Shown: piece after piece, positions 42,640 to 51,040 of the stretch
Position numbering within the stretch: position 1 is the first letter of the stretch
Layout of the letters: every line of letters begins with the position of its first letter
DNA from: Agromyces hippuratus
Lineage (GTDB): Bacteria; Actinomycetota; Actinomycetes; Actinomycetales; Microbacteriaceae
Direction of reading: 5' to 3'
Assembly (NCBI RefSeq): GCF_013410355.1
Contig: NZ_JACCFI010000001.1
Coordinates: forward strand, 1,054,001 to 1,118,000
Length of the DNA: 64,000 nt
Position numbers and translations under genes: made by a program
Notes under the pieces: generated by a model
The model's database searches: none
The model's input: only the letters and a program-made list of their open reading frames with translations
Told to the model about the DNA's origin: nothing

Positions 42640-43623
42640 TCAGCCGAAGATCCGGAATGCCACGAAGGCGACGGCGGCCGACGGCAGGATCGAGTCGAGC
42701 CGGTCGAGGAACCCACCGTGACCGGGAAGCCACGAACTCATGTCCTTGATGCCGATGTCGCGCTTGATGAGCGACTCGACGAGGTCGCCGAGGGTCGCGG
42801 TCAGGAAGATCGACGCACCGAAGATGAGTCCGAACCACCAGGTGTTGCCGAGCATCAGCGTCGAGAGCAGCACACCGGCGACGAGGCTGACCCCCGCTCC
42901 GCCGGCGAAGCCCTCCCAGGTCTTCTTCGGGCTGATGACCGGCGCCATCTTGTGCTTGCCGAGCATGAGGCCGAACGCGTAGGCGCCGGTGTCGGCTGCG
43001 ACCGCCACGGCGATGAATGCGAGCGTCCAGAGTTCGCCGCCCTCCGCTGCGGTGAGCACGACCGCGAACGTCGCGAGGAACGTCACGTAGCCCTGCACGA
43101 AGGCACCGGCGGCGACGTCGCGACCGAGGTCGCGGCCCGAGCGCCGCATCGCAGGCACGGCCTGTTCGCCGAGCCGCCAGAGCGTGACGATGAGGATGCC
43201 GCCGAGCACCGCGATCAGCTGACCCCCGGCGCCCCCGTAATAGGAGAGGGGCACGGCGGCGACCGCGACGACGACCGTCGGGATGCGCGGAACGTGGTAG
43301 CCGCCCTTTCGCAGCGCCTGGGCGAGTTCGTAGCTCGCGAACGCGGCGATGATGACGGCGAAGAGCATGAAGAGCTCTTTGATCACGAGGAGGCTGAGCA
43401 GGAGCACTGCCCCGAACCCGAGCCCGATGAGGGTCGCGAGGATCAGGTTGCGCCCGGTACGGGCCTTGATCTTCTCCTGCGCCTGATCGAACTGGGCCTT
43501 GCCGACCTCGAACTGCCGCTCCAGGTCGGCCTTTCGGGCGTGCACCTGCGCTCGGAACTCCTCGCGCGAGGTTCGTTCAGCTCCCCCGGCGTCCGACTCA
43601 TCCTCTTCTGGGACGCCTGACAT
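42640..43623 (-). CDS. cdsA: Phosphatidate cytidylyltransferase
   Basis: A 327-residue inner-membrane enzyme making CDP-diacylglycerol from phosphatidate and CTP. N-terminal ~65 residues are a charged cytoplasmic extension, then about eight helices. The family signature is seen as GDLVESLIKRDIGIKDMSSWLPGHGGFLDRLDS near the C terminus (shown here by its ends: GDLVESLIKR and LPGHGGFLDRLDS). It follows frr by eight bases in the pyrH-frr-cdsA operon. Confidence 0.97.
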   Translation of the reverse strand: MSGVPEEDESDAGGAERTSREEFRAQVHARKADLERQFEVGKAQFDQAQEKIKARTGRNLILATLIGLGFGAVLLLSLLVIKELFMLFAVIIAAFASYELAQALRKGGYHVPRIPTVVVAVAAVPLSYYGGAGGQLIAVLGGILIVTLWRLGEQAVPAMRRSGRDLGRDVAAGAFVQGYVTFLATFAVVLTAAEGGELWTLAFIAVAVAADTGAYAFGLMLGKHKMAPVISPKKTWEGFAGGAGVSLVAGVLLSTLMLGNTWWFGLIFGASIFLTATLGDLVESLIKRDIGIKDMSSWLPGHGGFLDRLDSILPSAAVAFVAFRIFG

Positions 43624-43631
43624 CGTCTGCC

Positions 43632-44186
43632 TCAGACCTCGAGGAGTTCGGCTTCCTTGCGCTTCAGGGCATCGTCGATCGCGTCCACGTTGGACTTCGT
43701 GATCTGCTCGAGTTCCTTCTCTGCGCGCGAAACCTCGTCATCGCCGACGTCGCCCTTGAGGGCGTCGAGGTCGTCCTTCGCCTTGCGACGGATGTTGCGC
43801 ACCGAGACGCGTGCGTCTTCGGCCTTGCCGCGCACGATCTTGACGAACTCGCGGCGACGCTCCTCAGTCAGTTCGGGCAGCGTCACGCGGATGATGTTGC
43901 CGTCGTTCGAGGGGTTCGCCCCGAGGTTCGGGGTGTCGCGGATGGCCTGCTCGATGTCCTTCAGCGCGCCCTTGTCGTAGGGCGTCACCACGAGGGTGCG
44001 CGCTTCGGGGTTGGCGAGCGAGGCGAGCTGCGCGAGCGGCGTGGGCGTGCCGTAGTAGCTCACCATGATCTTCTGGAAGAGCTGGGGGTTCGCCCGGCCG
44101 GTGCGAACGCTCGAGAAGTCGTCTTTGGCGACCTCCACGGCCTTCTGCATGCGTGTGGTGGCATCGGAAAGTACGTCCGCGATCAC
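43632..44186 (-). CDS. frr: Ribosome recycling factor
   Basis: A 184-residue, two-domain protein that splits post-termination ribosomes with EF-G. Conserved blocks FSSVRTGRANPQLF and the LPELTEERRREFVKI region are present, and the length matches the family exactly. It sits between pyrH (33 bases upstream) and cdsA (8 bases downstream). Confidence 0.98.
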   Translation of the reverse strand: MIADVLSDATTRMQKAVEVAKDDFSSVRTGRANPQLFQKIMVSYYGTPTPLAQLASLANPEARTLVVTPYDKGALKDIEQAIRDTPNLGANPSNDGNIIRVTLPELTEERRREFVKIVRGKAEDARVSVRNIRRKAKDDLDALKGDVGDDEVSRAEKELEQITKSNVDAIDDALKRKEAELLEV

Positions 44187-44219
44187 GGGGGCTCCTTCTG
44201 GTTCGCTACTCGGGACAGT

Positions 44220-44951
44220 CTATCGACTGGAGGCGGGCTCGCCGTTGCTGACGATGGTGCCGAGTTCGGCGCCGAGGATCGCCTTGGTGACGTTGCCGTG
44301 CGGCGCCATGCCGAAGACCTGCATGGGCATGCCGTTGTCCATGCAGAGGCTGAACGCCGTCGAGTCGACGACCTTGAGTCCGCGCTGCAGGGCCTCCTGG
44401 TAGCTGATGCGGTCGATCTTGTGCGCTTCGGGGTTCGTGCGCGGGTCGTCGGAGTAGACGCCGTCGACGCCGTTCTTCGCGACGAGCACGACCTCGGCGT
44501 CGATCTCGAGCGCACGCTGCGCGGCGACCGTGTCGGTCGAGAAGTAGGGCAGGCCGGCGCCGGCGCCGAAGATGACGACGCGGCCCTTCTCGAGGTGCCG
44601 CTCGGCACGACGCGGAATGTACGGCTCCGCGACCTGGGTCATCGAGATCGCCGACTGCACGCGCGTCTCGGCACCCGCCTGCTCGAGGAAGTCCTGCAGG
44701 GCGAGCGCGTTCATCACGGTGCCGAGCATGCCCATGTAGTCGGCCCGGCCGCGGTCCATGCCGCGCTGCGAGAGCTCGGCGCCGCGGAAGAAGTTGCCGC
44801 CGCCGACGACGATCGCGATCTCGACCGTGCGCGCGGCATCGGCGATCTCTCGCGCGAGCGCGCTGATCACGTCGGGGTTCACCCCGAGGGCACCGGCGCC
44901 GAACGCCTCCCCCGAGAGTTTCAGCAGGACCCTGCGCTTGCGTTCCGTCAT
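44220..44951 (-). CDS. pyrH: Uridylate kinase
   Basis: A 243-residue amino-acid-kinase-fold enzyme phosphorylating UMP. Start MTERKRRVLLKLSGEAFG carries the conserved LKLSGE; IVVGGGNFFRG and AKNGVDGVYSDDPRTNP are the nucleotide-binding blocks. The frame is open further upstream, but this start fits the family and has AGG-containing leader sequence. First gene of pyrH-frr-cdsA; tsf upstream is separated by a terminator. Confidence 0.98.
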   Translation of the reverse strand: MTERKRRVLLKLSGEAFGAGALGVNPDVISALAREIADAARTVEIAIVVGGGNFFRGAELSQRGMDRGRADYMGMLGTVMNALALQDFLEQAGAETRVQSAISMTQVAEPYIPRRAERHLEKGRVVIFGAGAGLPYFSTDTVAAQRALEIDAEVVLVAKNGVDGVYSDDPRTNPEAHKIDRISYQEALQRGLKVVDSTAFSLCMDNGMPMQVFGMAPHGNVTKAILGAELGTIVSNGEPASSR

Positions 44952-45075
44952 CCTGACCGATCCTTCCCCTCTGGGGTCAAAGCTACTGGTTCGCCGAGCC
45001 CGGCGCAGTGCCGGTGCTCGGGTGTTTTCGACGGGCGCGACCCGCCAGGCATCCGGAATCACTCCGGACACAGCA

Positions 45076-45109
45076 AAGGAGTCCGGATCGCGAACGATCC
45101 GGACTCCTT
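45076..45109 (-). terminator. Terminator of rpsB-tsf
   Basis: A perfect 15-bp stem (45076-45090 with 45095-45109) closed by a TTCG tetraloop on the minus strand, starting nine bases past the tsf stop and ending in a short T-run (CTCCTTTG). Confidence 0.88.
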
Positions 45110-45117
45110 CGGGGCAC

Positions 45118-45948
45118 CTACGCGCCGACCTTGAAGCGAGCGAAGTCGCTCACCGTGAGGCCTGCGTCGGAGAGCACCTTCGCGACGGACAGCTTGTTGT
45201 CCTTCGCGTAGTCCTGCTCGAGCAGTGCGACCTGCTTGAAGTACGCACCGAGGCGGCCTTCGATGATCTTCGGGAGGGCGGCCTCGGGCTTGCCCTCCTC
45301 GCGCGAGATCTGCTCGACGATGGCGCGCTCCTTCTCGACCGACTCCGCCGGAACGTCCTCACGCGTGAGGTACTCCGGGTTCGCGAACGAGATGTGCTGC
45401 GCGACCGAACGTGCAGTCTCAGCGTCGGTGCCGGCGTAGCCGAGCACGACGCCGACCTGCGGCGGGAGGTCCTTCGACGTCTTGTGCAGGTAGATCGAGA
45501 ACTGCTCGCCCTTGACGAGACGGACGCGACGGAGCTCGACCTTCTCGCCGAGGATCGCGGCCTCCTCGTCGATCACGGTCGCGACGGTCTTGCCGTCGGC
45601 CGGAGCGGCGAGTGCAGCCTCGAGGTTCTCGGCACGGGCCGCTGCGACCGCAGCGAGCACGCGGTCGGCGAGGCCGACGAACTTGTCGCCCTTTGCGACG
45701 AAGTCGGTCTCGCAGGCGAGCTCGATCATGGTCGCGGTGCCGTCGCCGTTGTCGACGGCGGCGACGAGGCCCTCAGCGGTGGAGCGGTCGGCGCGCTTGG
45801 CGTTGCCCTTCGCGCCCTTCAGGCGGAGGATCTCGACCGCCTTCTCCATGTCGCCGTCGGCCTCGACGAGTGCGTTCTTCGTGTCGACCATGCCGGTGCC
45901 GAGGCGCTCGCGCAGGTTCTTGACGTCTTCGAGAGTGAAGTTAGCCAT
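45118..45948 (-). CDS. tsf: Elongation factor Ts
   Basis: A 276-residue guanine-nucleotide exchange factor for EF-Tu. N-terminal UBA-like domain with LRERLGTGMVDTKNALVEA, then the core with CETDFVAKGDKF (TDFV contacts EF-Tu). AGGAGA precedes the ATG; gap to rpsB is 28 bases, and a strong terminator follows. Confidence 0.98.
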   Translation of the reverse strand: MANFTLEDVKNLRERLGTGMVDTKNALVEADGDMEKAVEILRLKGAKGNAKRADRSTAEGLVAAVDNGDGTATMIELACETDFVAKGDKFVGLADRVLAAVAAARAENLEAALAAPADGKTVATVIDEEAAILGEKVELRRVRLVKGEQFSIYLHKTSKDLPPQVGVVLGYAGTDAETARSVAQHISFANPEYLTREDVPAESVEKERAIVEQISREEGKPEAALPKIIEGRLGAYFKQVALLEQDYAKDNKLSVAKVLSDAGLTVSDFARFKVGA

Positions 45949-45976
45949 ATCTCTGAAGTCTCCTGGACTCGTGGTC

Positions 45977-46918
45977 TTACTTGGACTCGGCGGCTTCGGC
46001 GGCCTCGGCGCCTTCGACGTCGGCGGCGGTCTCGGTCGCAGCGACCTCGGTTGCAGCCTCGTCGACGACCTCGGCAGCTTCGGCCTTGGCCTCTGCGACG
46101 GTCTCGGCGACGACCTCGGTCTCGGCCGAAGCCTGTGCCGGGGTGGTCTCGGAGCCGGCCTGGAGGAGCTCCTGCTCCCACTCGGCGAGCGGCTCGACGG
46201 CCGAGACGTTGCCCTCGGCCTCGGGCTTCTGGTGGCGCTCGATGAGGCCCTCAGCAGCGGCGTCGGCGACGATGCGGGTGAGCAGGCTCACCGAACGGAT
46301 CGCGTCGTCGTTGCCCGGAATCGGGTACTGGACCTCGTCGGGGTCGCAGTTGGTGTCGAGGATGCCGATGACGGGGATGCCGAGCTTCTTGGCCTCGTCG
46401 ATCGCGAGGTGCTCCTTCTTGGTGTCGACAACCCAGAGCGCCGACGGCGTCTTCGTCAGGTTGCGGATACCGCCGAGCGACTTGTGCAGCTTGTCGAGCT
46501 CGCGCTTCTTGATGAGGAGTTCCTTCTTGGTGAAGCCACTCGTGGTGCCTTCGAAGTCGAGCTCCTCGAGCTCCTTCATGCGCGCGAGGCGCTTGGAGAC
46601 CGTCTGGAAGTTGGTGAGGAGGCCACCGAGCCAGCGCTGGTTCACGTAGGGCTGGCCGACGCGGGTCGCCTGCTCGGCGATCGCGTTCTGCGCCTGCTTC
46701 TTGGTGCCGACGAAGAGGATGGTGCCGCCGTGGGCGACCGTCTCGCGCACGAAGTCGTACGTCTTGTCGATGTATGCGAGCGACTGCTGCAGGTCGATGA
46801 TGTAGCTGCCCGAACGCTCCGTCAGGATGAAGCGCTTCATCTTCGGGTTCCAACGGCGGGTCTGGTGCCCGAAGTGAACGCCGCTGTCGAGCAGCTGGCG
46901 AATGGTGACGACGGCCAT
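45977..46918 (-). CDS. rpsB: 30S ribosomal protein S2
   Basis: A 313-residue S2 with the family blocks LLDSGVHFGHQTRRWNPKM and LWVVDTKKEHLAIDEAKKLG. The last ~60 residues are an Ala/Glu/Val-rich extension (AEAAEVVDEAATEVAATET) beyond the usual ~250-residue length, as seen in other actinobacteria. AGGAG lies eight bases before the ATG. The ~270-base upstream region is GC-rich with several short inverted stretches (for example CGGCCGGCGG) and may hold a leader, but no known leader structure could be assigned. Confidence 0.98.
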   Translation of the reverse strand: MAVVTIRQLLDSGVHFGHQTRRWNPKMKRFILTERSGSYIIDLQQSLAYIDKTYDFVRETVAHGGTILFVGTKKQAQNAIAEQATRVGQPYVNQRWLGGLLTNFQTVSKRLARMKELEELDFEGTTSGFTKKELLIKKRELDKLHKSLGGIRNLTKTPSALWVVDTKKEHLAIDEAKKLGIPVIGILDTNCDPDEVQYPIPGNDDAIRSVSLLTRIVADAAAEGLIERHQKPEAEGNVSAVEPLAEWEQELLQAGSETTPAQASAETEVVAETVAEAKAEAAEVVDEAATEVAATETAADVEGAEAAEAAESK

Positions 46919-47189
46919 GAGCCGTACTCCTTTGTTCTCAGTTGTCGCTCCGGCCGGCGGCTGGAGCCCTGGCGCCCGGCACGGCTCCGCCGGTTTCTGC
47001 GATGAAGCAGAGAACTGGACTGAGTGGAGTCGTCGGCCGAAATGGCGCGCGTAGTCACCCCGGAAGACCGGGGTGCTCCCGATACTCTACCACCGGCACT
47101 CGGCCTCCCCAACCGCGGCCGAGGGGCGCGGTTCCACATCCCAGGCAGACGGTGCGAGCGGATGCCGCGTGCACGCCGATCATCGCAAC

Positions 47190-47780
47190 ATGAACGCCCC
47201 GACACCGGTCGGCCGGCGGCGCACCGCCCGCCGGACCGCTTCCCTCTCCATCATCGCCATGCTCGCACTGATCGCGACCGGCTCAGCAGCATCTGCAGCG
47301 GCCTCCGACCACTCCCCCGGGTCATCCACGCAAGCGGACGCGGCCGACGCATCCGCCCGCTCCGTGCCGGCGGAGCCATGGCGATGGCCGGTTCCCGCAC
47401 CGATTCGCGTCGTCGCCCCGTTCCGCGCGCCGCCCACGCCGTTCACGGCAGGCCATCGCGGCATCGACATCGCCACCGAGTCCGCCGCCTCCGTCACCGC
47501 CCCGGCGCCCGGCGTGGTCAGCTTCGCCGGCATGGTGGCGGGGCGGCCGGTCATCGCGATCGACCACGGCGACGGCATCGTGAGCGCGATCGAGCCGGTC
47601 GCCGCGCTCGTCGAGGCCGGTGCGGTCGTCACGTCGGGTGATCCGATCGGCACCGTCTCGACGGGCGGGCACTGCGCCTCCGGCTGCGTCCACTTCGGCG
47701 TTCGCGTCGATGGGGAGTACGTGTCGCCGTACCTCTTCCTCGGTGGCCTGCCACGCGCGGTGCTGCTGCCGTCGGGGTGA
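47190..47780 (+). CDS. Exported M23 (LytM-type) peptidase
   Basis: A 196-residue protein from ATG 47190: basic N terminus, signal peptide (SLSIIAMLALIATGSAASAAA), then an M23 domain. Zinc motif GHRGIDIA is intact (HxxxD), but the second, usually HxH, reads GCVHFGV inside HCASGCVHFG, with Cys in place of the first His; this variant is common in actinobacterial members and may be inactive or use other ligands. It probably acts on peptidoglycan. Its stop and that of xerC nearly touch. The frame is open upstream to 47073 without a better start. Confidence 0.85.
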   Translation: MNAPTPVGRRRTARRTASLSIIAMLALIATGSAASAAASDHSPGSSTQADAADASARSVPAEPWRWPVPAPIRVVAPFRAPPTPFTAGHRGIDIATESAASVTAPAPGVVSFAGMVAGRPVIAIDHGDGIVSAIEPVAALVEAGAVVTSGDPIGTVSTGGHCASGCVHFGVRVDGEYVSPYLFLGGLPRAVLLPSG

Positions 47781-47781
47781 G

Positions 47782-48744
47782 TCAGGCGCGGGGGTGCGCC
47801 GTGCGGTAGCTCTGCTTCAGCCGCTCCGACGACACGTGCGTGTAGATCTGGGTGGTGCCGAGGCTCGCGTGCCCGAGGAACTCCTGCACCGCGCGCAGGT
47901 CGGCGCCCCCGTCGAGCAGGTGCGTCGCCGCGGTGTGCCGGAAGGCATGCGGCCCGCTCGGGCCGGAGCCCGGGATCTCGGCGAGGATCGCGGCGACGAG
48001 CCGGTAGACGCTCCGCACCCCCATGCGACCGCCTCGGGTGCCGAGGAACACCGCTCGCGTCTCGGGCGGCCCGGCACTCGCACTCGCACTCGCACTCGCA
48101 CTCGCACTCGCACTCGCACTCGCACTCGCGACGATCTTCGGACGCGCCTCGTCGAGATAGCGGTCGATCGCTCGGGCGGCGGGAGCCCCGTAGGGAACCA
48201 TCCGCTCTTTCGAGCCCTTGCCGAGCACTCGCACGACGCGACGTCGTCGATCGACGTCGTCGAGATCCAGCCCGACGAGCTCAGAGACGCGCAGCGCCGA
48301 CGCGTAGAGCAGCTCGATGATCGCGAGGTCGCGCACCTCGGCGGGTGCACCACCGGCGGCCCGGGCGGACAGCGAAGCGAGCGCATCGGTGACGGCCTCT
48401 TCGGTGACGACGCGCGGCAGGGTGCGCTGCGCCCGCGGCGCCTTGAGGCGCGCGCCGGGATCGGCGTCGAGCAGCCCGCGTCGAGTGAGCCAGGCGGTGA
48501 ATCCTCGAGCGGATGCCGCGCGCCGCGCGATGCTCGTTCGGGCGAGCCCGCGTTCGGTGGCCGCCCAGAGCCAGTCGCGCAGGAGCGGCAGGTCGATCGC
48601 CGCGGCATCCGTCGGACCACGGGCCTCGGCGAATGAGATGAGCTCGACGAGGTCGCTGCGGTAGGCGGCGACGGTGTGCGGCGAATACCCGCGTTCGACC
48701 GTGACGTGCGACAGGTAGTCGTCGAGCAGCTGGTCGAGGTTCAC
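47782..48744 (-). CDS. xerC: Tyrosine recombinase XerC
   Basis: A 320-residue site-specific recombinase that resolves chromosome dimers at dif. N-terminal SAM-like domain (1-~105), catalytic domain with R152 (ALRVSELVGLDL), the Lys in LGKGSKERMVP, HAFRH (H266, R269), LGHASLG (H292) and nucleophile Y301. An (Ala-Ser)9 run at residues ~206-224, encoded by nine hexamer repeats, is inserted between the beta-hairpin Lys and the HxxR region, lengthening it over the usual ~300. Start GTG 48744. Confidence 0.95.
   Translation of the reverse strand: MNLDQLLDDYLSHVTVERGYSPHTVAAYRSDLVELISFAEARGPTDAAAIDLPLLRDWLWAATERGLARTSIARRAASARGFTAWLTRRGLLDADPGARLKAPRAQRTLPRVVTEEAVTDALASLSARAAGGAPAEVRDLAIIELLYASALRVSELVGLDLDDVDRRRRVVRVLGKGSKERMVPYGAPAARAIDRYLDEARPKIVASASASASASASASASASAGPPETRAVFLGTRGGRMGVRSVYRLVAAILAEIPGSGPSGPHAFRHTAATHLLDGGADLRAVQEFLGHASLGTTQIYTHVSSERLKQSYRTAHPRA
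48074..48127. repeat. Hexanucleotide microsatellite (GCACTC)9 in xerC
   Basis: Nine perfect tandem copies of GCACTC (plus strand). On the coding strand this is alternating GCG and AGT codons, giving (Ala-Ser)n. Unit length is a multiple of three, so copy-number change keeps the frame. Confidence 0.98.
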
Positions 48745-48811
48745 GAGTCCAGCTTGCTCCCGTGCAGGCCGGCACGTCGGGCGCGACGCGCGGCGGGCCC
48801 GGTGGCGGGGC

Positions 48812-49717
48812 TCACATCTCGCGCTTGCGGGAGAAGCGCTCGAGGCGCGCGTCGGGCGGCAAGGACTCGATCTCGGCGAGAAAGCGCTCGTCGAGGGTCG
48901 TCACGGCCGTGTATTCGCCGACGGGCACGACGGAGGTGACGACCCCCTCGGCGGAGAGGTGCACGAGGGAGAACGAGCGACCCCCGTCGACGCCGACGAG
49001 TGTTCGCGGCGACCTGGTGAGGTCCATCGTGTAGGCCGTCGCCCCGGCGACGGAGACGGGGATGCCTGCGAAGCTGCCATGCGTGACGTAATGCAGGTGG
49101 CCGCCGAGGATGAGACGCACGTCACGGCCGCGCACGACCTCGGCGAAGCGATCCTGACCGCGGAGTTCGATCACGTCCATGAGTGCGAGCGGTGTGGCGA
49201 TGGGCGCATGGTGCAGTGCGATGATCGTGCCGTGCACTGCGGGTTCGTCGAGGGCCGCGGCCAGCCAGTCGAGTGACGCCGCGTCGAGCTCGCCGTGGTG
49301 ATACCCCGGCACCGTGGAGTCGAGCGCGATGATGCGCAGCCCGCCGATCTCGATGATGCGGTGCACGGGCGAGTCGTCGGCGGCCTCGCCGAGCAGTTCG
49401 GTGCGGAACACCGCACGTTCGTCGTGGTTGCCCATGACCCAGACGAGGCGGGCGCCGATTCGCTCGGCGAGCGGCTCGAGTTCGGCTCGCGCGAGGCGGT
49501 AGGCGTCGGACTCCCCCAGGTCGGCGATGTCGCCGGTGACGACGATCGCATCGATCGCGCCGCCGAGCCGCTCGAGCTGCTCGGAGACCTGAGCGAGCGC
49601 CGCGACCGTGTCGGCCACCCCTCCGAGCGGCGCCCCGCCGTGCAGCAGGTGCGTGTCGCTCACATGGGCGATGACATGTCGGGCAGCCGGATACCGGCCG
49701 AGTTGCGGGTGCTGCAT
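48812..49717 (-). CDS. Metallophosphoesterase (CpdA/cyclic-nucleotide phosphodiesterase type)
   Basis: A 301-residue calcineurin-like phosphoesterase. Metal ligands appear in order: HVSDTHLL (DxH), VVTGDIADLG (GD), WVMGNHDERA (GNHD), IIALHHAPIA (H) and LILGGHLHYVTHG (GHxH). This set is typical of class III cAMP phosphodiesterases, although many actinobacterial members act on other phosphodiesters. GGAAGG lies before the ATG. Between dprA and xerC, same strand. Confidence 0.92.
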   Translation of the reverse strand: MQHPQLGRYPAARHVIAHVSDTHLLHGGAPLGGVADTVAALAQVSEQLERLGGAIDAIVVTGDIADLGESDAYRLARAELEPLAERIGARLVWVMGNHDERAVFRTELLGEAADDSPVHRIIEIGGLRIIALDSTVPGYHHGELDAASLDWLAAALDEPAVHGTIIALHHAPIATPLALMDVIELRGQDRFAEVVRGRDVRLILGGHLHYVTHGSFAGIPVSVAGATAYTMDLTRSPRTLVGVDGGRSFSLVHLSAEGVVTSVVPVGEYTAVTTLDERFLAEIESLPPDARLERFSRKREM

Positions 49718-49780
49718 CGGACCATCCTTCCGCCGTCAGCCTAGGGCGTGCCGCCGACGCACCACCGAAGCACGCCGCCG

Positions 49781-51040
49781 TCACCCGCGCTTGACCCGCA
49801 GCCAGCCGAGCGGATGCCGGGTGACCTCGGCAACGGCCTCGAGCCCGCCGAGCACGCCCATCACCGACGACGGGGTCATGCCGCACCGGCGTGCGAGGTC
49901 GGCAACGTCGCGGGGGCTGCGGGTGCTCAGCGCGTCGAGCACGCGCACCGCGTCAGGAGAGCTCGCCATGCCGAAGGCGCCGCGATCGTCGGATGCCGGA
50001 TCGGGCACCGCCCGATCGCCGGATGGCGCCCGGCGCCGTGCGCCCCCGACGAGCTCGGCCATCTGCTCGGCGTCGGTGACGCACACGGCGTCGTACTCGC
50101 GGAGCAGCCGATGGCAGCCGGCGGAGGCGGGACTCGTGACCGGACCCGGTACCGCGCCGAGTGGCCGGCCGAGGGCGGCGGCGTGCCCGGCGGTGTTGAG
50201 CGACCCCGAGCGGAACCCGGCCTCGAGCACGACCGTGCCCTCGCTCGCCGCTGCAATCAGTCTGTTGCGCTGGAGGAATCTCCATTTCGTGGGCGCGGCG
50301 CCGCACGGCAGTTCGGAGACGACCGCTCCGGTCGCGACGATGCGGGCGAGCAGCGTCTCATGCCCCATGGGGTAGAACCGGTCGACTCCCCCGGCGAGGA
50401 AGGCGACCGTGGTGCCCTCGCTCGCGAGTGCCGAACGGTGCGCCATGCCGTCGATGCCGTAGGCACCGCCGCTGACGATGGTGAATCCCCGATCGACGAG
50501 CCCGGCGGATGCCTCCATCGTGACGTGCTCGCCGTAGCCGGTCGCGGCTCGGGCGCCGACGAGCGAGATCGATGCCGACGACCCCAGCGCGGACTCGCGC
50601 CCCCGAACCCACAGTCCGAGCGGAGCGTGGATGCCGAGCTCGTCGACCCCGTCCGGCCATGCCGCATCGCCGGGAAGGACGAGGCGGGCACCGACCCGGG
50701 CGGCCTGCTCGAGCGCTCGGGTGAAGGCGCCCTGATCGAGGCGCGGCGACCAGCGGTCGAGGCCCGACTCCGCCTCACGTGGATCGATCGAGCCGCCCGC
50801 CCGCGTCAACACGTCGACGAAGACTGCCGGGCTCGCGGCATCGAGGAGCAGCGAAGCCGCTGCCACCGCACCGATCACGTCGATCGCCCGGCCGAGGAGC
50901 CCGTCGCCGGGTTCTGCCACCGAGCCGAGCAGCGCGCGGGCGAAGATCTCGTCGAGTTCGGAATCGTCGGCGATCGGTGCGGATCGCACCGCCGAGAGCG
51001 CGCCGCGCAGTCCGGTCGCTTCGCGATGGACGGTACTCAC
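49781..51040 (-). CDS. dprA: DNA-processing protein A
   Basis: A 419-residue Rossmann-fold protein that loads RecA on incoming single-stranded DNA. Signature SISLVGARAATGYG and IVSGGAYGIDGMAHRSAL; C-terminal winged-helix domain (~350-419, MTPSSVMGVLGGLE). GTG 51040 overlaps the comM stop by four bases (GTGA). The open frame continues upstream for about 1.6 kb in the same phase, but that is the antisense shadow of comM coding, not part of DprA. Confidence 0.96.
   Translation of the reverse strand: MSTVHREATGLRGALSAVRSAPIADDSELDEIFARALLGSVAEPGDGLLGRAIDVIGAVAAASLLLDAASPAVFVDVLTRAGGSIDPREAESGLDRWSPRLDQGAFTRALEQAARVGARLVLPGDAAWPDGVDELGIHAPLGLWVRGRESALGSSASISLVGARAATGYGEHVTMEASAGLVDRGFTIVSGGAYGIDGMAHRSALASEGTTVAFLAGGVDRFYPMGHETLLARIVATGAVVSELPCGAAPTKWRFLQRNRLIAAASEGTVVLEAGFRSGSLNTAGHAAALGRPLGAVPGPVTSPASAGCHRLLREYDAVCVTDAEQMAELVGGARRRAPSGDRAVPDPASDDRGAFGMASSPDAVRVLDALSTRSPRDVADLARRCGMTPSSVMGVLGGLEAVAEVTRHPLGWLRVKRG

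Noticed and set aside
46919..47189. Autoregulatory leader of rpsB
   Set aside because: Only short GC-rich inverted stretches are present; no known S2 leader structure could be drawn.
48074..48127. Possible CRISPR-like repeat array
   Set aside because: Units are six bases with no spacers, and lie in the xerC frame.
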